DNA of 64,000 nt from Bacteroidales bacterium (GCA_017417385.1 JAFPZF010000075.1:1-64000), one strand, 5' to 3'; positions 39,038 through 48,076 are shown, counted from the first letter of the stretch. The notes: generated by a model not told the origin, from the letters alone. A program made the numbers and translations.

Positions 39038-40213
39038 ATGAAATCTCTCTTTTCGTTCCTCCTCCCCCTCGCATCAATTCTCATCGCCCTCCTCACCCCC
39101 TCCTGCTCCCCTCATTCCTCCACTTCCGACGGCGGTCTCACCGTTATCCCCATTGTCCACGTCGATGTCGACGCCCCCATGTCTGTTCCGAAGACCTCCG
39201 AGGTCCTCAAGGACGCCCGCATCATCTCCCTCGAGACTTCCGACGACTGCCTCCTCAATAGGATAACTAGCATAAAGACTATCAACGGCAGTCTCTATAT
39301 ACGCGAGAGACGCACAACTCTTTATCAGTTCGACGGCCAAGGTCATTTCCTCTCCTCTCTGAGTAAGTGTGGCGCCGGGCCCGAAGAATATGTCAATATT
39401 GATGATTTCGACGTAGACCGCGATGGAAATGTCTACGTCCTTTCTCAGGATGAGAGATGTGTCTATGTCTACGACAAGAATGGCGCTTTCCGAGACAAGC
39501 TCACCATCGATGGCTACGCTACCAGCCTCTGTGTGATGGCAGACGGCAAGATCTTTGTCTGTTTCGCTAACGACAAAAACCCTAATCGTGACAAGAAGAT
39601 TGTCGCTGTCAACGGAGCTTCAGGCGAAGGCTTCCTCGCCGTCGACACTCTCATCAATGGCTTCCCCTTCCCTTCTTCCCGCTTCGTGAGAGACGGCGAC
39701 TCTTTCGTCTTCTCCGAAGTCTGCAACGATACTGTCTACGGCGTCAGCTCCGAAGGTGTCAAGCCTATCGCCATCATGGATTATGCTGGCCGTAGTGTGT
39801 CTGTCGACTTCCTCCGGAGTGAGCATGATTTCATTCATGCGCTCTCTCAATCTGGCCTCGTCTATGCTTATGACGAATTTCTCGATGCCGATACTTTCGC
39901 CTACGTCTCTTTCAATCATGTGACTGAAATCAATGACGGCATCAACATGTTCTATGGTAATGCTTTGGTCAACAAGCTGACGGGTGAGTCAAAACGTTGT
40001 TTTAGGTTCTCCGACGACCTCTGTCTCTTCGGTTTCAAGGTGTCTGTGTCCTATCCTGTCGATAGGCACTCCTTCGCCACCTCTGTCGAAATGGCCTCTC
40101 TCCTCGAGTATGCCGAGTCTCTCTCCCCCTCCTCGCGCGACTCACTCCTCGCCCGTATCAACTACCAGGGCGAAGACCAGAACTCTGTCATCCTTATCGG
40201 CACTCTCAAATAA
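39038..40213 (+). CDS. Six-bladed beta-propeller lipoprotein
   Basis: 391 residues. Lipobox LTPSC (Cys about 23). After DARIISLETSDDCLLNRITSIKTINGSLYI come repeating propeller blades: LYQFDGQGHFLSSLSKCGAGPEEYVNIDDFDVDRDGNVYVLSQDERCVYVYDKNG in pieces, with the phrase GxGPxEY typical of the Bacteroidetes six-bladed propeller (BF3164/DUF4934-type) family. Members are periplasmic or surface lipoproteins of unknown role, often next to regulatory or bacteriocin-like genes. Stands alone here. Confidence 0.8.
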   Translation: MKSLFSFLLPLASILIALLTPSCSPHSSTSDGGLTVIPIVHVDVDAPMSVPKTSEVLKDARIISLETSDDCLLNRITSIKTINGSLYIRERRTTLYQFDGQGHFLSSLSKCGAGPEEYVNIDDFDVDRDGNVYVLSQDERCVYVYDKNGAFRDKLTIDGYATSLCVMADGKIFVCFANDKNPNRDKKIVAVNGASGEGFLAVDTLINGFPFPSSRFVRDGDSFVFSEVCNDTVYGVSSEGVKPIAIMDYAGRSVSVDFLRSEHDFIHALSQSGLVYAYDEFLDADTFAYVSFNHVTEINDGINMFYGNALVNKLTGESKRCFRFSDDLCLFGFKVSVSYPVDRHSFATSVEMASLLEYAESLSPSSRDSLLARINYQGEDQNSVILIGTLK

Positions 40214-40239
40214 TTCTTCCCCTTCTCCCCACCTCTTTT

Positions 40240-40294
40240 ACACAAGATTCTTCGAAAAATGTTTTTTTACGCACAGATCCTAAGAATCTTGTGT
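40240..40294. repeat. 13-bp perfect inverted repeat
   Basis: ACACAAGATTCTT (40240-40252) and AAGAATCTTGTGT (40282-40294), 29-bp spacer including a T-run on one strand. Lies between convergent genes; may be a large-loop terminator. Confidence 0.6.
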
Positions 40295-40345
40295 GTTTCC
40301 ACGCCTTCTGTCGTCCCTTTCGTCCTCCTTCTCCCCCCCCTCCTT

Positions 40346-40367
40346 GGGTTAGACTTGTATTAGCCCT
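40346..40367 (+). repeat. Two 11-bp direct-repeat units
   Basis: GGGTTAGACTT followed by GTATTAGCCCT, nearly the same two-unit word as at 13001-13022 on the other strand. No promoter adjacent in this orientation. Confidence 0.6.
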
Positions 40368-40386
40368 GGGGTACTGCTTTCTCCTC

Positions 40387-41004
40387 TTAATTGTACTTAT
40401 CTTCTCCTATTGCCTTCTCGCCTTTTCTCTTTAAAGCCTCGTTTATTCTGTAGAAGTCATACACGCCTTCAAGTATGCAATACCGTACTATGAGGTCTGT
40501 TAAGTCGCTGTCTTGAAGTGCGTAGCCAGCCTTCCTGAGTAGAGTATTCGTCTCCTCAATGTTCAACTGCATGCTTATCGCAAATGCTATGACGGTTATC
40601 TTCTTCGGCGTATAGTCGTCGTCGCTTCTTATCTTCGAGAATAGTCGCCTGTCTATGAACGCATTCTTGTACACATCTGTCTCCTTCAAATGCTTCTCCT
40701 CTATCAACTGTATCAGATAGCGCGAGAAACCCTTCTCTTTCTTGTTGACAGCATCGTCAATCCCCTTCCAGAACGCCTCTTCTGACGGTTCCGTAAGTCT
40801 CCCCATATCGTCGGTTATGAAACCTGTTAGCTCCGACCCTCCAATCCAGTTGCTCAGCGTCCTCCCTTCTCTTTCTCTCTCCTTCGTCCTGTGGAATATG
40901 TCGATCCTCGTCCTCGTCCTCTCCGGCTCACGATACCAGCGTTTGATGTACTTGTCCAGCTCCTCGAAGAACTTTTCGTCTATCTCTTTCCTTTCCTCGC
41001 TCAT
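40387..41004 (-). CDS. Conserved HTH-like cytoplasmic protein
   Basis: 205 residues. The N-terminal half is charged. Residues about 115-205 match a widespread small domain: FSRYLIQLIEEKHLKETDVYKNAFIDRRLFSKIRSDDDYTPKK in pieces, then TVIAFAISMQLNIEETNTLLRKAGYALQDSDLTDLIVRYCI. The pattern (helix, RRLFSKIR, long helix, LLRKAGYAL) resembles an XRE-type HTH fold and is often found fused or next to TerD, macro or VWA genes. Nucleic-acid binding is plausible, not shown. Promoter region shared with dapB (divergent). Confidence 0.65.
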   Translation of the reverse strand: MSEERKEIDEKFFEELDKYIKRWYREPERTRTRIDIFHRTKEREREGRTLSNWIGGSELTGFITDDMGRLTEPSEEAFWKGIDDAVNKKEKGFSRYLIQLIEEKHLKETDVYKNAFIDRRLFSKIRSDDDYTPKKITVIAFAISMQLNIEETNTLLRKAGYALQDSDLTDLIVRYCILEGVYDFYRINEALKRKGEKAIGEDKYN

Positions 41005-41010
41005 GTCCTT

Positions 41011-41042
41011 TTTGCTATTTTTACTCGTTTTTCATAACTTTA
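41011..41042 (+). promoter_or_regulatory. Promoter of the dapB-lepB run
   Basis: TTTG at 41011-41014, exact 20-bp spacer, TAACTTTA at 41035-41042 (one mismatch to TAnnTTTG). Overlaps a reverse-strand -7 candidate (plus 41048-41055) for the HTH-like gene. Confidence 0.65.
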
Positions 41043-41073
41043 CACCGCAAATCTAAGCAAAATTATCTATCGT

Positions 41074-41796
41074 ATGAATATAGCTCTCATCGGCTACGGC
41101 AAAATGGGTAAGATTATCGAGGAAATCGCCCTCTCCCGTGGTCACAAGATATCTGAGAAGATCGATTCTTTCTTGGGCCTCCCGGGCTCCTTCGACTCCG
41201 ACGGCTTCCGTATGGCCGATGTCGTCATCGAGTTCTCCGCCCCTCAGGCTGCCTTCGACAACTATATGGAGTGCTTCCGCCGCGACAAGAAGGTCGTCAG
41301 CGGCACCACCGGATGGACCGACCGTATGCCCGAGATTGAGAGAATGTGCCGCGAGGAAGGCAAGACGTTCTTCTACTCGTCCAACTTCTCCCTCGGCGTC
41401 AACATCTTCTTCGCTATCAACCGCCAGCTCGCCAAGATGATGAACGGCTTCCCTGACTACGCTGTCTCTATGACTGAGACTCACCATATCCACAAGCTCG
41501 ACGCCCCGAGCGGCACGGCTATCAGCATCGCCAATGGCCTTATCGAGCAGCTCGACCGTGTCAACGGCTGGACTCTCGCCCCAGAGAAGCAGGACGGTAA
41601 GGTCCAGATAACTGCTTTCCGCGAAGGCGAGGTCCCGGGCATCCATACTGTCCGCTACGACAGCGAGGCTGACTATATCGAGATTAAGCACAGCGCTAAT
41701 AGCCGCCGTGGCTTCGCTCTCGGCGCTGTCCTCGCCGCTGAATATGCCGCTGGACACTCCGGCCTCCTCTCTATGTCCGATATGCTTGGTTTCTGA
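41074..41796 (+). CDS. dapB: 4-hydroxy-tetrahydrodipicolinate reductase
   Basis: 240 residues. Nucleotide-binding N-terminus GYGKMGKII; SGTTGWTD; catalytic/substrate region ETHHIHKLDAPSGTAISIAN; C-terminal RRGFALGAVLAAEY. Reduces hydroxy-tetrahydrodipicolinate with NAD(P)H in lysine and diaminopimelate synthesis. Short form typical of Bacteroidota. Followed after 20 nt by lepB. Confidence 0.95.
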   Translation: MNIALIGYGKMGKIIEEIALSRGHKISEKIDSFLGLPGSFDSDGFRMADVVIEFSAPQAAFDNYMECFRRDKKVVSGTTGWTDRMPEIERMCREEGKTFFYSSNFSLGVNIFFAINRQLAKMMNGFPDYAVSMTETHHIHKLDAPSGTAISIANGLIEQLDRVNGWTLAPEKQDGKVQITAFREGEVPGIHTVRYDSEADYIEIKHSANSRRGFALGAVLAAEYAAGHSGLLSMSDMLGF

Positions 41797-41816
41797 TCTC
41801 TTATTCCTTCATTCCA

Positions 41817-43361
41817 ATGTTTGGCAAAGACTATTCTCTCTCCTCCGGCTCTGCTCAGAGGCGTAGCAACAACGGGCTGACTTTCGCTCAGCGTATCAAG
41901 TGTATGTCTGTCCTCGACTGGATTCTGACGGTCTTCATGACGGTCGCCGCTATCCTCATGGTCTTGTGGATTGGCAACTACTGGCTCTTCCTCCTCGTCC
42001 CCCTCGCTGCCGACGTCTATAGCACCCGTTATGTGCCCTGGGGCTTCTGGAAACGTCGCAAGGATGGCAAGAAGCCTTCCGCCGTCGTCGAGTGGATAGA
42101 CGCTATCGTCTTCGCCGTTGTTGCGGTCTATTTTATCAACCTCTTCTTCTTCCAGAACTACAAGATACCGACCTCCTCCCTCGAGAAGTCTCTCCTCGTC
42201 GGCGATCACCTCTTCGTCAGCAAGGTCAAGTACGGCCCTCGTATGCCAAACGCTCCTCTCTTCCTCCCGATGACGCAGCACACTCTCCCCTTCACTGAGT
42301 CTGTCAAGTCCTATCTTGACTGGCCTCTCTGGCCCTACAAGCGTCTCGCTGGTGTCGACTCTATCCGCCGCAACGACATCGTCGTCTTCAACTTCCCCGC
42401 CGGCGATACTGTCTGCCTCGCTATGCAGAACCCTTCCTACTACGAGATTCTCCTCCTCCGTGGCGGAAATACCCTCACCCCATCTGAACGAGAGGCGGCA
42501 CGCAACATGAAGAGCGCTTGGGATCGTAACCACTTTATCAGCGAGAAGGGCCGCAAGAGTATCAATACCCCGGGCAACCCTCTCGGCAATATTGTCACCC
42601 GCCCTGTCGATAAGCGTGAGTGCTACGTCAAGCGCTGTATCGGCCTCCCTGGCGACTACCTCGCTATCCGCCACAACGCTGTCTATATCAATGACCGCCA
42701 CCTCAAGGATATGCCAGACGTCCAGCATAACTATGCCGTCACGACGACTGGCCTCGCCCTCAACGACCGCTTCTACGACAACTACGGCATCGCTATGGAC
42801 GACCGCCCTAACCGTGGTGCGGGCTCTTTCTACATCCTCCCGCTGACCCGGCAGAAGGCTGAGAGCATTGCCGCCCTGGATGCTATCAAGTCTGTCGAGA
42901 TTGAGGATATTGAGCCCGACTCGCTCGGTACTTCTGTCTACCCCTGGAGCCCTGACTACCCCTGGAGCCGCGACAACTATGGCCCGGTATGGATCCCTCG
43001 CCGTGGCGCTACTATCCACCTCGACGAGAAGAACGCCCTCCTCTACGAACGTGCCATCTGCGCCTACGAGGGACATAGCCTCGACGTCCGTGGTGGTAAG
43101 GTCTTCCTCGACGGCAAGGAGACTGACTCCTATACTTTCGAGATGAACTACTACTTCATGCTGGGCGACAACCGTCACAAGTCTGCCGACTCCCGCTACT
43201 GGGGCTTCGTCCCAGAGGACCACGTCATCGGCAAACCGCTCTTCGTATGGCTCAGCCTCGACCCCGACAAGTCTTTCTTCGGCAGCATCCGCTGGAATCG
43301 CTTCTTCAAGACTGACTTCGACCGCACTCTCGCCCCAGAGGAGCAGTTCTACGACGAGTAA
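41817..43361 (+). CDS. lepB: Signal peptidase I
   Basis: 514 residues, long Bacteroidota form. Two membrane helices (about 35-65 and 88-110). Catalytic serine region IPTSSLEKSLLVGDHLFV, catalytic lysine in VKRCIGLPGDYLAI (about residue 270), and box E LGDNRHKSADSRYWGFVP near residue 450. Cleaves signal peptides at the outer face of the inner membrane. A large insert lies between the serine and lysine boxes. A second, degenerate copy follows. Confidence 0.93.
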   Translation: MFGKDYSLSSGSAQRRSNNGLTFAQRIKCMSVLDWILTVFMTVAAILMVLWIGNYWLFLLVPLAADVYSTRYVPWGFWKRRKDGKKPSAVVEWIDAIVFAVVAVYFINLFFFQNYKIPTSSLEKSLLVGDHLFVSKVKYGPRMPNAPLFLPMTQHTLPFTESVKSYLDWPLWPYKRLAGVDSIRRNDIVVFNFPAGDTVCLAMQNPSYYEILLLRGGNTLTPSEREAARNMKSAWDRNHFISEKGRKSINTPGNPLGNIVTRPVDKRECYVKRCIGLPGDYLAIRHNAVYINDRHLKDMPDVQHNYAVTTTGLALNDRFYDNYGIAMDDRPNRGAGSFYILPLTRQKAESIAALDAIKSVEIEDIEPDSLGTSVYPWSPDYPWSRDNYGPVWIPRRGATIHLDEKNALLYERAICAYEGHSLDVRGGKVFLDGKETDSYTFEMNYYFMLGDNRHKSADSRYWGFVPEDHVIGKPLFVWLSLDPDKSFFGSIRWNRFFKTDFDRTLAPEEQFYDE

Positions 43362-43377
43362 TTTTTCTCCACGCTCC

Positions 43378-44178
43378 GTGGCGTCTTCTCTGCTCTCCTA
43401 TGTCTTGCGCTTCTTCTTCTCCGATTGGCGCTCCTGGCTCGCTGCTGCAGCCCTGTCTGCAGCTGTTGTCGCCGTTCTCCTTAGCTTTGTCTTAGAGATA
43501 GGCTACTACCAGGACCCCGCTCGTGGCCCTCGCCTCTGTGTCGTGAATAAGAAGGTCTGGAGTGCCGATGCCGACGTCTCTGTCGGCAATACTGCTGTCG
43601 TCAAGTCTCCTGATGGTGATGTCATTCTCCGCATCATGGCGCTCCCCGGCGATACGGTCTCTATATCCGACGCCTCTGTCGGTGTCTCCGACTCCCGTCA
43701 TGCTGTCGCCTCTTTCCTCGTCATGCGAGGTACTCCTTACGCTACTCTCCGCCACCTCTCCGAGGAGCATAAGGCTGTCGAGGGCTCCCCTGTCTCTGGC
43801 GACGTCTATCGTCTCCACGTCCTCACTCGCTCCGAGCGTTGGCGAGACGTCACGTATACTCACCCCCTCCGTTCCGAGCCCGACGAACGTGTCTTCCCCT
43901 GGTCCTCAGCCCCGGCTTGGAACTTCTACCACTGGGGTCCCTTCGTCCTCCCTCGTCGCGGACAGTCTATCGTCCTCTCCCCAGACCTCTTCCCCGTCTA
44001 CGCCCCACTCATCCGTCTCAAGGAGGCCGCAGACCCCGTCCCCAGCGAATCCTATACTTTCAAGCATAGCTACTATTTCGCCCTCTCCGACGACCGAGAC
44101 GTCATCAACGACTGCCGTCTCTTCGGACCGCTGACCGAGTCTGAAATCATTGGCCGTGCAAGGGTTATATCTAATTAG
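43378..44178 (+). CDS. Degenerate signal-peptidase-I paralogue (likely inactive)
   Basis: 266 residues, GTG start at 43378, 16 nt after lepB. One membrane helix (about 20-42). It keeps the fold-marking boxes but not the dyad: the serine box is gone (QDPARGPRLCVVNK), the lysine box reads LRIMALPGDTVSI where lepB has VKRCIGLPGD (Lys to Leu), and box E reads LSDDRDVINDCRLFG. The late motif YTFKHSYYFALSDDRD aligns with lepB YTFEMNYYFMLGDNRH. It may be a pseudo-enzyme that partners LepB or has another role; the reading frame is intact, so it is probably expressed. Confidence 0.8.
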   Translation: MASSLLSYVLRFFFSDWRSWLAAAALSAAVVAVLLSFVLEIGYYQDPARGPRLCVVNKKVWSADADVSVGNTAVVKSPDGDVILRIMALPGDTVSISDASVGVSDSRHAVASFLVMRGTPYATLRHLSEEHKAVEGSPVSGDVYRLHVLTRSERWRDVTYTHPLRSEPDERVFPWSSAPAWNFYHWGPFVLPRRGQSIVLSPDLFPVYAPLIRLKEAADPVPSESYTFKHSYYFALSDDRDVINDCRLFGPLTESEIIGRARVISN

Positions 44179-44192
44179 TTTTTCTTACTATC

Positions 44193-44393
44193 ATGGATTA
44201 TCTACCATCAGACCCCGCTATGCTCGTCTCCGCTATCAATATGCTGCTGCGCGACGACGAGTTCGACTCCCTCGAAGACCTCTGCAATAGCTTCGACCGG
44301 GACCCACAGCAGATTATCGCCTTCCTCGGCGACAATGGCTACGTCTTCTCCACTCAGCAGAAGCAGTTCCGCCCTATCGGCTTCGACAAATGA
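44193..44393 (+). CDS. DUF4250 domain protein
   Basis: 66 residues (DYLPSDPAMLVSAINMLLRDDEF, SLEDLCNSFDRDPQQIIAFLGDNGY). Small cytoplasmic protein family with an HTH-like helical pattern, of unknown role. Its stop overlaps the start of the next gene (ATGA). Confidence 0.85.
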   Translation: MDYLPSDPAMLVSAINMLLRDDEFDSLEDLCNSFDRDPQQIIAFLGDNGYVFSTQQKQFRPIGFDK

Positions 44394-44644
44394 ACCGCTC
44401 AGCTATCGAGACGGCCTACTGCTTCCTCCATCAGAAGCACCGCGTCTATGTCCACTCCTCCCTCGATTGGCAACGAGACGATATCGAGGTCATCATCGGC
44501 AACTTCTCCTCCGAGATGGACCCCGAGCTCTACGCACTCCTCTCGGGTGGCGACAACGACTATCTCCGCTCCCATTCCCGCTTCGCCAGCGACCTCTCCG
44601 ACGCTGTCGATAAGCTCGAGCGTCTCCTCTTCCCCGCTTCCTGA
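44390..44644 (+). CDS. Small conserved-looking hypothetical protein
   Basis: 84 residues, start overlaps the DUF4250 stop. Sequence NRSAIETAYCFLHQKHRVYVHSS, DDIEVIIGNFSSEMDPELYALLSGG. Codon use matches neighbours, so it is probably real. No family recognised; the pattern suggests a soluble alpha/beta protein. Last gene of the dapB-lepB run. Confidence 0.7.
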   Translation: MNRSAIETAYCFLHQKHRVYVHSSLDWQRDDIEVIIGNFSSEMDPELYALLSGGDNDYLRSHSRFASDLSDAVDKLERLLFPAS

Positions 44645-44656
44645 CTGGATATACTA

Positions 44657-44689
44657 AGAGCGCGCCCGAGGTTCCCTCAGGCGCGCTCT
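44657..44689. terminator. GC-rich hairpin, end of dapB-lepB run
   Basis: AGAGCGCGCC (44657-44666) pairs with GGCGCGCTCT (44680-44689), with inner GAGG/CCTC. Placed between convergent genes; weak T-tracts on both sides. Confidence 0.75.
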
Positions 44690-44715
44690 CTGACCTTCTT
44701 GGTCTCTATCTCTTC

Positions 44716-44940
44716 CTAATACTCGTCCGGATTGAATCCGAAGTCGTCATCGCTCGTCGGATAGTCCGGCCAGATGTCCTCGATGCTCTCGTAGATCTCG
44801 CCGTCATCCTCTATCTCGTTCAGGTTCTCTATGATCTCCAGTGGTGCACCAGAGCGGGTAGCATAGTCTATCAGCTCATCCTTAGTTGCCGGCCACGGCG
44901 CGTCCTCCAGCTTGGACGCTAATTCCAATGTCCAATACAT
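44716..44940 (-). CDS. DUF2795 domain protein
   Basis: 74 residues (YWTLELASKLEDAPWPATKDELIDYA, IENLNEIEDDGEIYESIEDIWPDYP). Highly conserved small acidic protein of Bacteroidota; role unknown. Own promoter. Confidence 0.9.
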   Translation of the reverse strand: MYWTLELASKLEDAPWPATKDELIDYATRSGAPLEIIENLNEIEDDGEIYESIEDIWPDYPTSDDDFGFNPDEY

Positions 44941-44976
44941 GATGCTATTTCTGATTAATTTTTACATTTTAGGCTG

Positions 44977-44984
44977 CAAAGATA
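44977..44984 (-). promoter_or_regulatory. -7 element of the DUF2795 gene
   Basis: On the minus strand TATCTTTG, about 37 nt before the start codon; no clear -33. Confidence 0.6.
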
Positions 44985-45059
44985 TAAATTTTTACATATC
45001 TCCACCTTTTTGACAATACTTTTTTTCTTATCGCTCCGCGATTCCTGATTCTTGCCTCC

Positions 45060-46517
45060 CTATTGTGCCTGTCGCGTCCTTACTCTCCTCTTGACGATGC
45101 CTTTCGCGTTCTCTATGTGTATCGCTGGCCTCTCGTCCTTCTTCGCTGTCCTCATCTTTATGTTCTTTAGCTTCACCCCATCGGCATTGTAGATCGCTAT
45201 TCCCCATGCTGGCTGTATCCCGTGCGCCGATGGCTCTGGATAGTTGGACTCCCCATGCCTCCCGACTTTCCGCGCCTCGGGGACGAAGAACGGGTTGACG
45301 CCCCGCTGCTCCTTGTAGTCATCCATCGTCAGCCCTCCTCTGTACTCTATCGTGATGTCCTTGAGCTCTACGTCCTTCACTGGATGCCCCTCGACTCCTG
45401 CTATCAGACATGCGTAACGGCTGTCCGCATCGCTCACCTTGACGTCCTCTATCCTGATGTCTCTAGCTGTCGAGAAGTGGAACCCCTCCGGTGCCCGCAT
45501 CCTGTCACCGAGCCGTATGTATATCGGCGAGTTGCAGATGTCCTTCATCTCGATGTCGCTGACTCTGATGCCATCCATCGCAGCCCCATCGACTGTCTCG
45601 AGCGCCAGCCCCCTGCAATGCTCAAATGTGCATCGCCTGATGACGATGTCCCTGAATCCTCCGTTGGACTCTGTCCCGAGCTTTATCCGCCCTGTCGGAC
45701 CGTCTCCGTCAGGCGCCTTCGTGGTCTGCGTCGTCTTGCTCCCGTCTATCACTGTCCCAGCGTCATATCCGCTGACGTGGCAGTCCTCGACGACGACGTT
45801 CTCTGTCGGCTTCTCCCTCCCGAGGGCATAAGAGCATTTCAGCACTATCGCATCATCATTGACGGTGTTCACTGTGCAACCCCTGACGACGACACGCTCG
45901 CAGCAGTCGATGTCAAATCCGTCTCTGTTGGTGTCGGCTGTCACGCCCTCTATGAGAAGGTCGTCGACACCTGTCATCAGCATCGCGAAATGTCCGCAGT
46001 TTAGGAACATCACTCCTCTGATCGTGACGCTCCTGCACTCCCTCATCGCCAGCGCCTTGTTGGCCTGCCTCTCGTCGTTTTGCCCTCGCCGTGGCATGTG
46101 CCGCAATAGGACGTCTGTTCCGTCTATCATCCCCTCGCCTTCGATGCTGACGTTCTCCAGCCCCTCTCCCCATATCATCGAGTTGTGCCAGTGGCTGTGG
46201 CCATAGTCCTGATATTTCGAGTCGTTTGGCTCCGCCTCGTCATACCCCTCCGTCTCTGTCGGCTTTGCTGCCTTCAGGACCGCTCCTTTCTCTATCCGTA
46301 GCCTGACGCCGCTCCTGAGGTGTATGGAGTAGCACATGTATGTCCCCTCCGGGACTACGACTTCCCCGTCACTCTCCGCAGCCCTCGCTATCGCCTCGTT
46401 GATGGCTCCCGAGTCTATGCTACGCCCGTCTCCCTTCGCTCCGAAGTCCCTGACGTTCGTCGCATCCACCGTGGCCACGAGACTGCCTGTCAGTATTATG
46501 CTGATTAGTCTCTTCAT
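45060..46517 (-). CDS. Glycoside hydrolase family 28-type polygalacturonase
   Basis: 485 residues. Signal peptide (KRLISIILTGSLVATVDA). VRDFGAKGDGRSIDSGAINEAI is the usual pectate-lyase-fold N-terminus. Right-handed beta-helix turns follow; GH28-type acidic motifs NRDGFDID and NDDAIVLK and the substrate lysine motif GRIKLGTESNGG are visible. Hydrolyses galacturonan or related pectic backbone. The exact NTD of GH28 is replaced by NRDG, so substrate may differ (rhamnogalacturonan or xylogalacturonan). Follows the GH105 gene by 46 nt on the same strand. Confidence 0.85.
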   Translation of the reverse strand: MKRLISIILTGSLVATVDATNVRDFGAKGDGRSIDSGAINEAIARAAESDGEVVVPEGTYMCYSIHLRSGVRLRIEKGAVLKAAKPTETEGYDEAEPNDSKYQDYGHSHWHNSMIWGEGLENVSIEGEGMIDGTDVLLRHMPRRGQNDERQANKALAMRECRSVTIRGVMFLNCGHFAMLMTGVDDLLIEGVTADTNRDGFDIDCCERVVVRGCTVNTVNDDAIVLKCSYALGREKPTENVVVEDCHVSGYDAGTVIDGSKTTQTTKAPDGDGPTGRIKLGTESNGGFRDIVIRRCTFEHCRGLALETVDGAAMDGIRVSDIEMKDICNSPIYIRLGDRMRAPEGFHFSTARDIRIEDVKVSDADSRYACLIAGVEGHPVKDVELKDITIEYRGGLTMDDYKEQRGVNPFFVPEARKVGRHGESNYPEPSAHGIQPAWGIAIYNADGVKLKNIKMRTAKKDERPAIHIENAKGIVKRRVRTRQAQ

Positions 46518-46563
46518 TGTCTTGTTGTCTGTTGTCGTCTATTGTCGTCTGTTCCTGCTCTCC

Positions 46564-47967
46564 CTAATATCTTATCTCCCCGTCATAGTTAAATATAGGA
46601 TGCTCTGTCTTCACCTCCTCGTCATAGAACTGGACCGCACTGTCGTTCATCTTGGGATGCTGTTTCCTGAGTAGCCTGATTATCTCGCTCCCTGCCCATA
46701 TCGCAGGCCCATATCCATGCGCCGCCATGACGTGCACTGGTCTGTATGCGTAGAACGACGCGTCAAATCCCATTCCCGTCCCGACGCAGACGTTCTCTAC
46801 CTGTCCCTTCTCGTTGACGCTCGCCGTGACTGCCTTCCACGCCAGTAGCGCCACAGGTCCGTATGCCTTCGCGTCAACCCATCCTTTGTTGATCGCGTGC
46901 GCTATGCAGTATGCGTAGATGGCTGTCGCCGAGGTCTCCAGGTACGTGTCCTGCCTGTCGAGTAGCTGATGCCAATACCCGTCATGATGCTGGAGTGCCG
47001 CCAGCCCCTCTATGTGCTCCCTGAGTAGGTTCACTATCTGCCTCCTGTATGCGTGCGTCTCCGGCAAGACGTCCAGCACTTCGCACATCGTCAGTATCGC
47101 CCATCCGTTAGCTCGCCCCCAGTGAAACGCCGGGTGTGGATCCATGCCCTCGACCCACCCGTGCCTGAACAGCTTCTTCTCCGGCACCCACATCCGCTTC
47201 GCAAACTGCAGCACCTGCCTGACTGCCTCGTCATAGTACTTCTGCTCCCCCGTCAGCTTCCCCATGTACGCTATCGTAGGTATCCCCATGAACATGTCGT
47301 CCAGCCATACGGTGTTCTTCTGCGGGCGCAGCCTCCCGAATGTGCCGTCGCCGAGCCTGTACTCCTTCTCCATGATGTAGCTCGCATAGTTGTCTATCAG
47401 CGGCATCAAGCTCTCCTTCTTCTTGCCGTCTGCTAACACTGCCTTTATCATCGAGCAGCACACAGCCCCCGCATCGTCGAGAGCATGAGGCTCCACGACT
47501 TTCCGGATGTTCGTGTCTATCTTCTTGCCTTTCTCGTGTAGTTTCCTGAATGTTGGTGCTATGTCCGCCAGTAGCTGCTGCCGCTTGCCGACGTACTCTG
47601 CGTACGCCTTGTCACCCGTCACCTCGTATGCCGCCAGTGCCGCCGAGTATGTCACACCCCATTCGTAGCTCGTCAGCCGAAATCCGCCCTTCTTTAGCTC
47701 GCAGTTCTCGTCCACGTCCTTCGTCCTGCCGACTTCCTTCCCCGTCTTGCTGTCGACTATCACGGCTGGCGTCTCGCTCTCTATGTAGCGCAATATCTTG
47801 TCCATCGTCTGCTTGACCTCTCCCTCCGTCGGTATCCCATACCCGATTCTGTATGCCGGCTTCATCAGGTGTAGCGGAGTGTTGCTGTCGTTCACCGCCT
47901 GCTGGGCTACTGCTGCCCCCGTCGCCAGTGCTATCAGGCAGACTGTCATGTATGCTTTCTTTCTCAT
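46564..47967 (-). CDS. GH105-type unsaturated galacturonyl hydrolase
   Basis: 467 residues with signal peptide (RKKAYMTVCLIALATGAAVAQQ). Alpha/alpha-barrel motifs VWLDDMFMGIPTIAYMG and FHWGRANGWAI match the GH88/GH105 active-site area (the conserved Asp in LDD and in the helix before). It removes the unsaturated uronic acid left by pectin lyases from rhamnogalacturonan or oligogalacturonide ends. Upstream in an operon with the GH28 gene. Periplasmic or surface location. Confidence 0.87.
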   Translation of the reverse strand: MRKKAYMTVCLIALATGAAVAQQAVNDSNTPLHLMKPAYRIGYGIPTEGEVKQTMDKILRYIESETPAVIVDSKTGKEVGRTKDVDENCELKKGGFRLTSYEWGVTYSAALAAYEVTGDKAYAEYVGKRQQLLADIAPTFRKLHEKGKKIDTNIRKVVEPHALDDAGAVCCSMIKAVLADGKKKESLMPLIDNYASYIMEKEYRLGDGTFGRLRPQKNTVWLDDMFMGIPTIAYMGKLTGEQKYYDEAVRQVLQFAKRMWVPEKKLFRHGWVEGMDPHPAFHWGRANGWAILTMCEVLDVLPETHAYRRQIVNLLREHIEGLAALQHHDGYWHQLLDRQDTYLETSATAIYAYCIAHAINKGWVDAKAYGPVALLAWKAVTASVNEKGQVENVCVGTGMGFDASFYAYRPVHVMAAHGYGPAIWAGSEIIRLLRKQHPKMNDSAVQFYDEEVKTEHPIFNYDGEIRY

Positions 47968-48076
47968 GTCCTTTGACTCTTTTTTGGCTTTTTATTTCCC
48001 TCTCTAAAGTTACTCTTTTTAGGTGATTCTTCCAAACCCTCCTCTCCCCGTATGCAGTCGTCCTTTTATAAGCTCC

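Noticed and set aside
40387-41004. Antitoxin or phage repressor
   Set aside because: HTH-like pattern only; no toxin partner and no phage genes nearby, so the label would be unsupported.
41673-43223. 516-codon reverse frame opposite lepB
   Set aside because: Shadow of lepB: Val/Glu/Asp-rich low-complexity translation without domains, while lepB shows all catalytic boxes.
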